This document shows, in pieces, positions 15,968-24,800 of a stretch of DNA of 64,000 bases. Under the pieces are notes generated by a model. It was not told where the DNA came from, did not search any database, and saw only the letters and a list, made by a program, of their open reading frames with translations. The translations under genes were made by a program, and so were the position numbers. The DNA is taken from the NCBI GenBank assembly GCA_049890115.1, contig JBMHCC010000039.1, forward strand, positions 62,001 to 126,000. Reading direction: 5' to 3'. Position 1 is the first letter of the stretch. Each line of letters opens with the position of its first letter. This DNA is from UBA685 sp049890115 (GTDB lineage Bacteria > Pseudomonadota > Alphaproteobacteria > Puniceispirillales > Puniceispirillaceae).

Positions 15968-17647
15968 TTAGCGTGAAATCGGCTTATATTTGATGCGTGT
16001 TGGCCTGTCTGCCTCAGCACCAAGGCGGCGCTTTTTATCAGCTTCATAGGCTTCATAATTGCCTTCAAACCATTCCACATGGCTGTCACCTTCAAAAGCC
16101 ATGATATGAGTGGCAATTCTATCAAGGAACCATCTATCGTGGCTGATAACAACCGCACAGCCAGCAAATTCAAGCAATGCTTCTTCCAAGGCACGCAATG
16201 TATCCACATCCAAATCATTGGTTGGTTCATCGAGCAACAGAAGATTCGCACCACTTTTGAGCATCCGTGCCAAATGAACACGGTTACGTTCACCACCTGA
16301 AAGCTGACCAACTTTTTTCTGTTGATCAGCACCTTTGAAATTAAAATTGCTGACATAAGCACGTGAGGGAACAGTGCGCTTGCCAAGCTCTAATTCATCG
16401 AGCCCATCAGAGATCACTTCCCAGACAGTCTTATTATCATCAAGCGCATCACGTGACTGATCAACATAGCCAAGCTTGACCGTATCACCAACGCTAAGCG
16501 CGCCATTATCAGGTGCTTCTTGATTGGTTAACATCCGAAATAAGGTGGTTTTACCAGCACCGTTTGGCCCGATCACACCCACAATACCACCTGGTGGCAG
16601 GCGGAATGTGGCCTCATCAATCAGCAATCTGTCACCAAACCCTTTTGATAATTTATCAGCTTCCAGCACCTTATCACCAAGGCGTGGGCCAGCTGGAATA
16701 ACAATTTTTGCTGTTTCAATACGCTGCTGTTGACCTTCTTCAAGCAATTTTTCATAGGCTGTGATACGTGCCTTTGATTTTGCCTGACGTGCTTTTGGTG
16801 CAGAGCGCACCCAATCCAGCTCACGCGATAAAGAACGCACACGCGCATCTTCAGCTTTGCCTTCTTGCTCCAGACGCTTTTGCTTCTGCTCTAGCCAGCC
16901 AGAATAATTACCCTCATAAGGGATGCCCTGACCACGATCTAGTTCTAGAATCCAGCCAGCCACTTCATCCAAGAAATAGCGATCATGCGTGATGGTGACC
17001 ACTGTGCCTGGGAAATCATGTAAAAAGCGCTGAAGCCATGCGACTGATTCTGCATCTAGATGGTTCGTTGGCTCGTCAAGAAGCAACATATCTGGTGCTG
17101 ATAATAACAGCTTACATAAAGCAACACGGCGGCGTTCACCACCTGATAATTTGGTCACATCAGCGCTGCCATCTGGCACGCGCAAAGCATCCATTGCGAT
17201 CTCTGCTTTGCGTTCTAGGTCCCATGCATCCATTGCATCAATCTTTTCTTGCAATTCAGCCTGCTCAGCAATGACCTCATTCATTTCATCATCAGTAAGC
17301 TCTTCGGCGAAACGGGCGCTGACCTCGTTAAACCTGTCCATCAGCTGTTTTGCCTCACCCATGCCAGCCATAACATTGCCTTGCACATCTAATGAGGCAT
17401 CAAGCTCAGGTTCCTGTGCTAGATAGCCAATATGAATGCCATCTGCTGCCATTGCTTCGCCTGAAAAATCTGTTTCAATACCTGCCATAATTTTCAGCAA
17501 GGTCGATTTACCAGCACCATTGAGACCAAGCACACCAATCTTTGCTCCTGGCAAAAATGACAGGCTGATATCTTTTAAGACTTCTTTGCCACCTGGATAA
17601 GTTTTGCCAAGTTTATACATAGAATATACATATTGAGAGCTAACCAT
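15968..17647 (-). CDS. ettA: Energy-dependent translational throttle protein EttA (ABC-F)
   Basis: Soluble ABC-F ATPase that binds the ribosomal E site and gates translation by ATP/ADP ratio. Two ABC domains are seen: GLNGAGKST with LSGGERRRVAL, and GPNGAGKTT with LSGGERNRVHL. A long inter-domain linker (the P-site tRNA interaction motif) and the EttA-type arm lie in the first domain. The start at 17647 (MVSSQYVYSMYKLGK) has AGGA 7 nt upstream. A 9-residue longer start lacks this. Length 559 aa is as in E. coli EttA. There are no membrane segments, as expected for ABC-F. Confidence 0.96.
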   Translation of the reverse strand: MVSSQYVYSMYKLGKTYPGGKEVLKDISLSFLPGAKIGVLGLNGAGKSTLLKIMAGIETDFSGEAMAADGIHIGYLAQEPELDASLDVQGNVMAGMGEAKQLMDRFNEVSARFAEELTDDEMNEVIAEQAELQEKIDAMDAWDLERKAEIAMDALRVPDGSADVTKLSGGERRRVALCKLLLSAPDMLLLDEPTNHLDAESVAWLQRFLHDFPGTVVTITHDRYFLDEVAGWILELDRGQGIPYEGNYSGWLEQKQKRLEQEGKAEDARVRSLSRELDWVRSAPKARQAKSKARITAYEKLLEEGQQQRIETAKIVIPAGPRLGDKVLEADKLSKGFGDRLLIDEATFRLPPGGIVGVIGPNGAGKTTLFRMLTNQEAPDNGALSVGDTVKLGYVDQSRDALDDNKTVWEVISDGLDELELGKRTVPSRAYVSNFNFKGADQQKKVGQLSGGERNRVHLARMLKSGANLLLLDEPTNDLDVDTLRALEEALLEFAGCAVVISHDRWFLDRIATHIMAFEGDSHVEWFEGNYEAYEADKKRRLGAEADRPTRIKYKPISR

Positions 17648-17769
17648 TATCTTGTCCTTTATTGGGCATGGCATCTGACAGTTGCATAATACGCTATCTG
17701 GATAGGCGCATCTGATTATCTGTCATATTTTACTGCGTGTTTTCACTGTCCCTACCATTAGGCGATTTT

Positions 17770-17839
17770 TTGACGAAAAACCAGCCTTAGCAGTGCCATT
17801 TCTTGACGAGGCCAGCAAAAAAATCTGATATAGTGCCAT
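17770..17839 (+). repeat. Imperfect direct repeat upstream of the YggT-like gene
   Basis: Two blocks share the order TTGACGA, CCAGC and AGTGCCAT (17770-17799 and 17803-17839), with different spacing. They fill the region where a promoter for the downstream + strand gene is expected. They could be a duplicated promoter or operator, or chance. Confidence 0.3.
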
Positions 17840-17864
17840 AGGGATTGATAATAAGGTTATGGAT

Positions 17865-18200
17865 ATGCTGACTGAATCTTTATGGATAATCATCATTGAT
17901 ATGGTGATTGGCACCATACAATGGGCATTATTGCTGCGTTTTGCCTATCATATCTTTGTGCCAGATAATAGCCGGCTTTTCGGCATTCGCCACATCAATA
18001 AAGCAACAGATCCTGTGATCAGAGCCTTTGGCCTTTTAACACCAGATTTTTTAATTCAGCGCATTCGCCCTTTATGGGTTGGCTTTTTGATTGTGATTAT
18101 CCGCTTTTATATGCTGCCAACCTTTATCGGCTATGAGGTGACAGCGCTACAAAATTTAAGCTTAGAGGCTCTGTTTTTAACAGCTATCGCATCATTTTAG
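17865..18200 (+). CDS. YggT-like small membrane protein
   Basis: This 111-residue protein has an N-terminal hydrophobic helix (WIIIIDMVIGTIQWALLLRF), a polar middle and a second hydrophobic segment (WVGFLIVIIRFYMLPTF). The ATDPVIRAFGLLTPDFL stretch resembles the YggT family's TDP-hinge, but the match is from memory of the family pattern only. The start at 17865 has AAGG 8 nt upstream. The ATG six bases earlier is too close to it. YggT proteins have roles proposed in envelope and osmotic stress, but function here is unknown. Its stop overlaps that of the convergent gene by 4 bp. Confidence 0.6.
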   Translation: MLTESLWIIIIDMVIGTIQWALLLRFAYHIFVPDNSRLFGIRHINKATDPVIRAFGLLTPDFLIQRIRPLWVGFLIVIIRFYMLPTFIGYEVTALQNLSLEALFLTAIASF

Positions 18201-18541
18201 CGGCTAATCGTGAAACGCTTTCCAAGGCTGCCATCTGATTTATGCTGGCGGATAACCTCACCTTGCGGGCCTGAAATATAAAGCCAGACACTATTATCAT
18301 CATCAATGGTGAACTGGTTTATCACCTCACCTTTGTTTAATGTGATAGTAGCAGGCGTTGATGGTTCAGACAGCTTGTCAGCATTGCGGGCAAGACCAAT
18401 ACCGAGTAAGATAACACAAACTATAATCAAAATGCCCATTATCGCTGTTAGCATCTTTAAGGCGCGTAATTGCGATGGAGAAAATGGCCCCTCTTGGGCA
18501 GCATCTTCGGGCAGTGGCTGGACTTGTTTTTTATCAACCAT
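18197..18541 (-). CDS. Small single-pass membrane protein (DUF6476-like)
   Basis: This 114-residue protein has a charged N-terminus (MVDKKQVQPLPEDAAQ), one transmembrane helix around residues 30-52 (LTAIMGILIIVCVILLGIGL) and a periplasmic C-terminal domain with VWLYISGPQGEVIRQH. The pattern resembles the alphaproteobacterial DUF6476 family, often found opposite an rluD gene. That assignment is tentative. The start ATG (18541) forms a CCATGG palindrome with the RluD start on the other strand, so both genes begin at the same base pairs. Function is unknown. Confidence 0.65.
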   Translation of the reverse strand: MVDKKQVQPLPEDAAQEGPFSPSQLRALKMLTAIMGILIIVCVILLGIGLARNADKLSEPSTPATITLNKGEVINQFTIDDDNSVWLYISGPQGEVIRQHKSDGSLGKRFTISR

Positions 18542-19538
18542 GGAACAATCAGATCCCTTAATTATGACAGCTGATGAGCAGGCTGAAGGCCAGAGGCTCG
18601 ATCGCTGGCTGGCAGAATGCACAGCTGATTTATCGCGCACCCGGTTAAAAGCATTGATACTGGATGGCCAGCTACGCATGAACGGGGTCACCGTAACTGA
18701 TCCCTCTGCCAGCGTCAAACCACTGGCAACTTATGAGCTGATTTTACCGCCTGTCAAAGATGCCACCCCGCAACCAGAGGATATCCCTCTGCAGATTTAT
18801 TTTGAAGATGAACATCTTATCGTGCTTGAAAAGCCAGCTGGTATGGTGGTTCACCCTGCCCCTGGTTCTTATGATGGCACGTTGGTTAATGCGCTGCTTC
18901 ATCATTGTGGCAATAGCCTGTCTGGCATAGGCGGTGTAGCGCGCCCTGGCATTGTGCATCGCCTTGATAAAGATACCTCTGGTGTGATGATGGCAGCCAA
19001 ATCAGAAAAAGCCCATGTGAAATGTGCTAAATTATTTGCCAAACATGCGCTTGACCGCCGCTATCAGGCCTTAGTCTGGGGCCTGCCTGCTGAGAGAGTT
19101 GGCACCATTGATGCGCCAATTGGCCGCAATAAATATGACCGCAAAAAACAAGCCATTAGCGAGACTGGTAAAGACGCTATCACCCATTATCAGACTTTAC
19201 GCGATTTGCCGCCTTTTTCAGCACTAGTCGAATGCAAGCTTGAAACAGGGCGCACCCATCAAATTCGTGTTCATATGGCGGCGATGGGATATGGCATTAT
19301 TGGTGACCCCTTATATGGGACGCCTTTGCGCTCTGCTCAGATGCCTGATCAGATTGGCCGTGATGTTCTCGCACAGTTACGCCAGTTTGAAAGACAGGCC
19401 TTACATGCGGCTCATTTGGGATTTGTGCATCCTATCACAGGTGAGACACTGGCATTTGACAGTCCCTTGCCGGCAGATATGCTAGGGCTGGTAAAACAGA
19501 TTGAAGCAGGCATAAAGCGGCGTGCCAATGGCGCATAG
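18540..19538 (+). CDS. rluD: RluD-family 23S rRNA pseudouridine synthase
   Basis: Isomerises uridine in large-subunit rRNA. An N-terminal S4 domain (GQRLDRWLAECTADLSRTRL) is followed by the RsuA/RluA catalytic domain with the family motif HRLDKDTSG (catalytic Asp143). KLETGRTHQIRVHMAAMG and GDPLYGTP follow. Length is 332 aa from ATG 18540, or 324 from ATG 18564. Neither start has a good Shine-Dalgarno. The open frame extends further upstream, but that part is antisense to the small membrane gene and is not counted. It may be translated from a leaderless mRNA. It could be RluC/RluD-type; the exact target uridine cannot be told. Confidence 0.9.
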   Translation: MEQSDPLIMTADEQAEGQRLDRWLAECTADLSRTRLKALILDGQLRMNGVTVTDPSASVKPLATYELILPPVKDATPQPEDIPLQIYFEDEHLIVLEKPAGMVVHPAPGSYDGTLVNALLHHCGNSLSGIGGVARPGIVHRLDKDTSGVMMAAKSEKAHVKCAKLFAKHALDRRYQALVWGLPAERVGTIDAPIGRNKYDRKKQAISETGKDAITHYQTLRDLPPFSALVECKLETGRTHQIRVHMAAMGYGIIGDPLYGTPLRSAQMPDQIGRDVLAQLRQFERQALHAAHLGFVHPITGETLAFDSPLPADMLGLVKQIEAGIKRRANGA

Positions 19539-19543
19539 CTAGA

Positions 19544-19572
19544 CTTGCATATCAGCTCATGCCACCCCATAT
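19544..19572 (+). promoter_or_regulatory. Sigma-32 (heat-shock) type promoter of rpoH
   Basis: CTTGCAT (19544-19550), 14-nt spacer, CCCCATAT (19565-19572) closely matches the sigma-32 consensus CTTGAAA-N13-15-CCCCATNT. It lies 70 bp before rpoH. This suggests autoregulation of the heat-shock sigma factor, as described in Caulobacter. Confidence 0.7.
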
Positions 19573-19605
19573 AAAAATGAGGGGCGCTGTTAATCTGATA
19601 TGTTC

Positions 19606-19620
19606 GGCAGATAATCTGCC
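19606..19620 (+). repeat. Hairpin in the rpoH leader
   Basis: GGCAGAT-A-ATCTGCC is a perfect inverted repeat (19606-19620) ending about 5 nt before the AAGGGA Shine-Dalgarno of rpoH. An upstream ATCTG (19583-19587) could pair alternatively with CAGAT. A role in temperature or translational control is possible but not shown. Confidence 0.45.
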
Positions 19621-19641
19621 AAATAAGGGATAAATAAAGAT

Positions 19642-20538
19642 ATGGCAAAAAATGCTTTGATACCTGCCATTACACCAGATGGTAATTTATCACGCTATCT
19701 TGACCAGATCAGACAATTTCCAATGCTGGAACCTGATGAAGAATTTGATCTGGCGAAATCATGGAAAGACAGAGGTGATGTTGAGGCTGCTCATAAGCTT
19801 GTGACATCACATTTGCGTCTTGTTGCTAAAATTGCCATGGGTTATCGCGGCTATGGGCTGCCAATGGCTGACCTGATTTCAGAAGGCAATGTTGGCATGA
19901 TGCATGCTGTGAAAAAATTTGAGCCTGATAAGGGCTTTCGGCTTGCAACCTATGCCATGTGGTGGATCAAAGCTGCTATTCAGGAATATATTTTACGAAG
20001 CTGGTCTTTGGTGAAAATCGGCACAACCTCTGCTCAAAAAAAGCTATTTTTCAATCTGCGCCGCCTGAAAAATAAAATCCAAGATGTTGATGAAGGTCAT
20101 CTGAAACCAGATCAGATTACGCATATTGCTGAAACATTGAATGTCTCTGAATCAGAGGTTATTTCAATGGATCAGCGCATGGCAGGCGGTGATCATTCCC
20201 TTAATGCATCAGTGCGTAATGATGGCGAACAAGCCACAGAATGGCAAGATTGGCTGGAAGATGACAGAGATGATCAGGAAACCAGCTTTGCTGAAGCAGA
20301 AGAATATAATGCCCGTAAATCGCTAATGATAGAAGCTTTGGCCAGCCTGAATGAGCGTGAACAACGTATCATAGAAGCGCGCCGATTGGCAGAACCGCCG
20401 CTGACCCTTGAAGAATTAGCTGGTGAATTTGGCGTTAGCCGAGAAAGAGTGCGCCAAATTGAGGTGCGTGCTTTTGAAAAGCTATCTCAGGCTGTCAAAG
20501 ACAGAGCTGTGGAAATGAAATTGCTCACAGTTGAATGA
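19642..20538 (+). CDS. rpoH: RNA polymerase sigma-32 factor RpoH
   Basis: Heat-shock sigma factor. Region 2 contains GYRGYGLPMADLISEGNVGMMHAV and FRLATYAMWWIKAAIQEYILRSW. The RpoH box follows as QKKLFFNLRRLKNK. Region 4.2 carries the helix-turn-helix LAGEFGVSRERVRQIEVRAFEKL. Length is 298 aa. The promoter upstream matches the sigma-32 consensus, so the gene may regulate itself. The same window has a small heat-shock gene with a similar promoter, and ftsH, a classical regulator of sigma-32 turnover. The 3' end converges on purA with a 23-bp gap. Confidence 0.97.
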   Translation: MAKNALIPAITPDGNLSRYLDQIRQFPMLEPDEEFDLAKSWKDRGDVEAAHKLVTSHLRLVAKIAMGYRGYGLPMADLISEGNVGMMHAVKKFEPDKGFRLATYAMWWIKAAIQEYILRSWSLVKIGTTSAQKKLFFNLRRLKNKIQDVDEGHLKPDQITHIAETLNVSESEVISMDQRMAGGDHSLNASVRNDGEQATEWQDWLEDDRDDQETSFAEAEEYNARKSLMIEALASLNEREQRIIEARRLAEPPLTLEELAGEFGVSRERVRQIEVRAFEKLSQAVKDRAVEMKLLTVE

Positions 20539-20561
20539 CAGCCCTTTTTTGCGATAGCTGA

Positions 20562-21857
20562 TTACTGATCACCAAAGGGATCACGCACCAAAATCGTATC
20601 ATCACGCTCTGGGCTAGTTGATAATAAGGCAACAGGGATACCTGTTAGCTCTTCTAGGCGGCGAATATATTTCACCGCATTAGCTGGCAATTCAGCCCAA
20701 GAGCGCGCGCCATAGGTGGTTTCATGCCAGCCTGGCATTTCCTCATAAATCGGCTTAACAGCTGCTTGAGCAGCGCTATCGGCTGGGAAATAGTCAATCT
20801 GCTTGCCATCTAGCTCATAGCCTGTACAGATTTTCAGCACATCAAACCCATCAAGCACATCTAATTTGGTCAGTGCCATACCAGTAATGCCAGCTGTCAG
20901 CCCTGCTTGACGCACCATCACAGCATCAAACCAGCCACAACGTCTTTTCCGTCCTGTGACTGTGCCAAATTCGCGCCCGCGTTCACCCATTCTGTCACCA
21001 TCTGCCCCAAAATCTTCGGTTGGGAATGGGCCAGAGCCAACACGAGTTGTATAGGCTTTGGTGATCCCAAGGACAAATCCCACAGTTGTCGGACCTGTGC
21101 CAGAGCCTGTGGCAGCTTGACCAGCCACTGTATTTGATGATGTCACAAACGGATAGGTGCCATGGTCAATATCAAGCATGATACCTTGCGCACCCTCAAA
21201 TAAGATACGTTTATTCTGTGCTTTCGCATCACCTAGCACTTGCCAGCTGCGCCCTGCATAGCTTAGCAATTCATCTGCCATTGCCATCAAATCACGATGC
21301 ATATCTTGGGCATTGGCCTGTTCCACACCAGCAGCTGCCAAAAAGATATTATGAAAATCCACCAACGCTTTCAGTTTCGTTAACAGGGCATCTGAATCTG
21401 CCAAATCTGCCAATCGAACAGCACGGCGGGCAACCTTATCTTCATAAGCAGGGCCAATACCGCGCCCTGTTGTACCAATTTTATCAGCACCTCTGATAGC
21501 TTCTCTTGCATGGTCAACCATCTGATGAATAGGCAGGATAAGTGTCACTGATTCTGAGATGGTAAAACTATCTGTTGTTATCTCAGCACCTTGAGAGCGC
21601 AATGTTGCCATTTCAGATAATAAGGCCTTTGGGTCAACCACAACGCCATTACCGATTACAGACATCTTGCCACCGCGCACAATACCAGATGGCAGCAAAG
21701 ACAGCTTATATTCCACCCCATCAATGACCAGCGTATGACCAGCATTATGACCACCTTGAAAACGCACTACCAAATCAGCACGTTCTGAGAGCCAGTCAAC
21801 AATTTTACCCTTACCCTCATCACCCCATTGAGAGCCAATCACAGCCACATTCGTCAT
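20562..21857 (-). CDS. purA: Adenylosuccinate synthetase
   Basis: GTP-dependent ligation of IMP and aspartate, the first committed step to AMP. The N-terminal GSQWGDEGKGKIVDWL nucleotide loop, GGHNAGHT, TGRGIGPAYEDK and GTVTGRKRRCGWFDAV are all family signatures. The C-terminal guanine-binding LLSTSPERDDT is present. Length 431 aa is normal, with ATG start. It lies 15 nt downstream of hisZ and is probably co-transcribed, a common alphaproteobacterial arrangement joining histidine and purine synthesis. Confidence 0.98.
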   Translation of the reverse strand: MTNVAVIGSQWGDEGKGKIVDWLSERADLVVRFQGGHNAGHTLVIDGVEYKLSLLPSGIVRGGKMSVIGNGVVVDPKALLSEMATLRSQGAEITTDSFTISESVTLILPIHQMVDHAREAIRGADKIGTTGRGIGPAYEDKVARRAVRLADLADSDALLTKLKALVDFHNIFLAAAGVEQANAQDMHRDLMAMADELLSYAGRSWQVLGDAKAQNKRILFEGAQGIMLDIDHGTYPFVTSSNTVAGQAATGSGTGPTTVGFVLGITKAYTTRVGSGPFPTEDFGADGDRMGERGREFGTVTGRKRRCGWFDAVMVRQAGLTAGITGMALTKLDVLDGFDVLKICTGYELDGKQIDYFPADSAAQAAVKPIYEEMPGWHETTYGARSWAELPANAVKYIRRLEELTGIPVALLSTSPERDDTILVRDPFGDQ

Positions 21858-21872
21858 CTTGATTTTCCTTTG

Positions 21873-23036
21873 TTACTCAACAGCTTCTGGCATTGAAACT
21901 GCCGTTCTGACAATATAGGTCGCACCCAGAGAGCGAGCTTCTTCATCGGCATTAGCGCCGACGCTGCCCATCACCACATCACGGCCACGATTCACCAGGT
22001 CAAGGGCTGTTTGCAACCCTGCCTCAGCACAAACATAAATGCGTGGACTACTCTCGGTCGCTGGCAAGGCACGCAATACACGTTCCATATAAATAGACAG
22101 GCCTGTGGCATCTTCACCAAATCCTGTGACATAAGCACCGCCGCGGGCTATTTCACCGCGCAACCCTTTACCATAAATCGCAAAATTCAGACCCTGATGA
22201 TAATCACCTTCACGCCTATCAAGAAGATCTAGCGTGATTGGTAAATCAGGCCAAATAGCATGAAGCATCGCCTCAACCTCTAAGATAGTAGCGATTAGCA
22301 AAGCTGGTGAGCCAGACATGGTGGCCTGTATCTGTGATAACGCGCTGCTATCTTGACCAGATACATCTAATAGCTGGGCTAATGATTGTGCTGCTGGGTG
22401 ATTTGTTGCGAGCAATTTATCTTTGTCACGAAGCGCTATTGCCTCTGCTAATGCATCACGCATCTCATCATCATCACTGCCATTTTGGCTTGCGATTAAC
22501 TCATCAAATAAATAGGGAATGCCAATATCAATGGTCAGCCCATCAATACCAACTTTATGAAGTGCATGAACACCAAGACTGATCATTTCAGCGCACGCAC
22601 TAGCATCTGAGGCACCAATAAGCTCTGCACCTGCCTGCACCATCTGGCGTTCTGGATTGAGCACATCTGGCACAACACGCATGACCGTTCCGCAATAAGA
22701 TAGCCTTAAAGGCCGCGCAATATGCGCTAATCTTGTTCCTGAAATACGCGCAATCTGTGCTGTCATATCAGCACGCAATGCCATCATCTTATGTGATAGC
22801 GGATCAAGCAGGCGAAATGTCTTATCAGATAAGGCGGCACCTAAACGGTCACTCAACAGACTATCTTCAAATTCTACCAAGGGTGGCTGAACACGCCGAT
22901 AGCCAAAGGACGCCAGACAATCCATGATAGTCTGTGAGGCTTTGGCATCATCATGTGCCTGTGGATAAAGCACATCCTGCAAGCCTGCTGGCAATAAGGC
23001 TGATTTCAAATCAGTTGATTTATCGCTTGGCGCCAT
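21873..23036 (-). CDS. hisZ: ATP phosphoribosyltransferase regulatory subunit HisZ
   Basis: Histidyl-tRNA synthetase paralogue lacking the anticodon-binding domain. It activates the short-form HisG in histidine synthesis. LLPAGLQDVLYPQA, FGYRRVQPPLVEFEDSLL, FRLLDPLSHKMMALRADMTAQIARI and YCGTVMRVVP correspond to class II synthetase motifs in degenerate form. The start at 23036 has AGGG 8 nt upstream. A GTG three codons earlier is less likely. hisG is not in the window. Length is 387 aa. Confidence 0.93.
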   Translation of the reverse strand: MAPSDKSTDLKSALLPAGLQDVLYPQAHDDAKASQTIMDCLASFGYRRVQPPLVEFEDSLLSDRLGAALSDKTFRLLDPLSHKMMALRADMTAQIARISGTRLAHIARPLRLSYCGTVMRVVPDVLNPERQMVQAGAELIGASDASACAEMISLGVHALHKVGIDGLTIDIGIPYLFDELIASQNGSDDDEMRDALAEAIALRDKDKLLATNHPAAQSLAQLLDVSGQDSSALSQIQATMSGSPALLIATILEVEAMLHAIWPDLPITLDLLDRREGDYHQGLNFAIYGKGLRGEIARGGAYVTGFGEDATGLSIYMERVLRALPATESSPRIYVCAEAGLQTALDLVNRGRDVVMGSVGANADEEARSLGATYIVRTAVSMPEAVE

Positions 23037-23106
23037 CGCCTTCACCCTATTGCCTATACCATTATTGCCTTATGTGCTTTTTCCCTTGCCCCCTTAGTGA
23101 GGTAGG

Positions 23107-23164
23107 CTGCCTGCACACTGCCAGATGTCATTAGCAAATCTAACAAAAAACAGCAAGCAGGCAG
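23107..23164 (-). repeat. 8-bp inverted repeat with inner hairpin upstream of hisZ
   Basis: CTGCCTGC (23107-23114) and GCAGGCAG (23157-23164) are perfect complements around a 42-nt interior. The interior contains TTAG-CAAAT-CTAA (23131-23143). The element lies in the 179-bp gap between serA and hisZ, the only non-coding space in that block. It may be a 3' end structure of serA or a leader of hisZ-purA. No T-run marks it as a terminator. Confidence 0.4.
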
Positions 23165-23215
23165 AGTCTTTCCCCTTATCCTTTTCCACTCATTTTTTCT
23201 CTGATAACAGCTTGG

Positions 23216-24799
23216 TTAAACCGCAAATGCCAGACGGTCAGCACGCACAACATGTTCGAGCTGGCGCACTTGGCCTAATGCCTCATCAGAAATAGAGCCG
23301 TCAATTTCAACAAGGGCAATCGCTTCACCACCTTCTTGTTTACGACCTAAATGGAAGGTTGCAATATTCACGCCAAGAGCACCAAAAATACCCCCTAATG
23401 CGCCAATAAAGCCTGGCTTGTCATAATTGCGCAAATAGAGCATGTGAGGCGGGAATTCAGCTTCAACAGCAATATCCTGAATTTCGACAAGCCGCGGTTT
23501 ATTACCGCCAACCAGCGTGCCAGCGATGGTGCGCTCACCACCTTCATAGGCGACTGTCAGACGCAACAAGGTTTCATAATCACAGCGTCTGTCATGACGC
23601 ACAGTTGCAACAGCGACACCATTTGATGATGCCACCGCAGCAGCATTGACCATATTCACAGAATCCATTTGCGGGCCAAGCAGGCCTGCCAGCGTAGATG
23701 CCAGAATAGGCGCTTCATTTAACTGTGCTGATTTACCATCTAATTCCAGACGCACTGCGTTAATTTGCGGCATATCTATCTGGCCTAAGAAGCTGCCAAG
23801 CAATTTTCCAAGCGTCATATAAGGTTGCAAGATAGGCGCTTCTTCAGCTGTGACAGATGCCATATTCAACGCATTGGTCACAGCACCTTTCATCAGATAA
23901 TCTGATAATTGCTCAGCGACCTGAAGGGCGACTTTTTCCTGTGCTTCTGTTGTACTGGCACCTAGATGCGGTGTTGCAATCAGATTCGGCAATTCAAAAA
24001 GCGGATTATCACGCGCTGGCTCTTCGGCAAACACATCCAAAGCAGCACCTGCCACATGACCAGATTTCAATGCTGCATATAAGGCAAGCTCATCAATCAG
24101 CCCACCTCTGGCACAATTTATAATACGCACGCCTTTTTTTGTTTTATGTAACGCATCAGCTGAAATGATGTTGCGCGTGGCATCTGTTAAAGGCGTATGA
24201 AGTGAGATGAAATCAGCGCGTGCCAACAATTCATCACGCTCAACCTTTTCAATGCCAAGCTGCTTGGCACGTTCTGGCGTTAAGAAGGGATCAAAGCCAA
24301 TCACACGCATTTTCAAACCTTGCGCTCGTTCAGCAACAATCGCCCCAATATTACCACAACCAATAATGCCAAGCTGCTTGCCGCTAATCTCGGTGCCAAG
24401 AAATTTCGATTTTTCCCACTTGCCAGCAACGGTTGAAACATGGGCTTGCGGGATTTGACGTGCCAGCGACAACATCATTGTGATCGCATGCTCAGCTGTT
24501 GTTACAGAATTACCATGCGGTGTATTCATCACAACCACACCTGCTTTGGTGGCTTCTGCGACATCAACATTATCAACACCGATACCAGCACGGCCAACCG
24601 CTTTCAGATTGGTCGCCTTGGCAAGCACATCAGCGGTAACCTTGGTGGCAGAGCGAATGGCAAGACCATCATAATCTGCGATAATCTCAAGTAATTCATC
24701 AGCTGATAAACCAGGACGGAAATCAACCTCAAGACCCCTATCTTCAAATATCTGGACAGCTTCAGGGGCTAGCTTGTCACTGATTAAAACGCGCGGCAT
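23216..24799 (-). CDS. serA: D-3-phosphoglycerate dehydrogenase SerA
   Basis: NAD-dependent first step of serine synthesis. The Rossmann motif LGIIGCGNIGAIVAERAQG, substrate loop SLHTPLTDATRN, catalytic NCARGGLIDE and the His of PHLGASTTEAQ are seen. After the catalytic domain come an allosteric substrate-binding-like domain and a C-terminal ACT domain (NYDKPGFIGALGGIFGALGVNIA) that usually senses serine. Start 24799 (MPRVLISDKL) has AAGGAGG 6 nt upstream. The start lies immediately after the serC stop. Length 527 aa is typical of the long type. Confidence 0.97.
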   Translation of the reverse strand: MPRVLISDKLAPEAVQIFEDRGLEVDFRPGLSADELLEIIADYDGLAIRSATKVTADVLAKATNLKAVGRAGIGVDNVDVAEATKAGVVVMNTPHGNSVTTAEHAITMMLSLARQIPQAHVSTVAGKWEKSKFLGTEISGKQLGIIGCGNIGAIVAERAQGLKMRVIGFDPFLTPERAKQLGIEKVERDELLARADFISLHTPLTDATRNIISADALHKTKKGVRIINCARGGLIDELALYAALKSGHVAGAALDVFAEEPARDNPLFELPNLIATPHLGASTTEAQEKVALQVAEQLSDYLMKGAVTNALNMASVTAEEAPILQPYMTLGKLLGSFLGQIDMPQINAVRLELDGKSAQLNEAPILASTLAGLLGPQMDSVNMVNAAAVASSNGVAVATVRHDRRCDYETLLRLTVAYEGGERTIAGTLVGGNKPRLVEIQDIAVEAEFPPHMLYLRNYDKPGFIGALGGIFGALGVNIATFHLGRKQEGGEAIALVEIDGSISDEALGQVRQLEHVVRADRLAFAV

Positions 24800-24800
24800 A

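Noticed and set aside
18306..18539. Upstream extension of the RluD frame
   Set aside because: The extra N-terminal residues have no family similarity and lie antisense to the small membrane protein. The S4 domain starts just after 18564.
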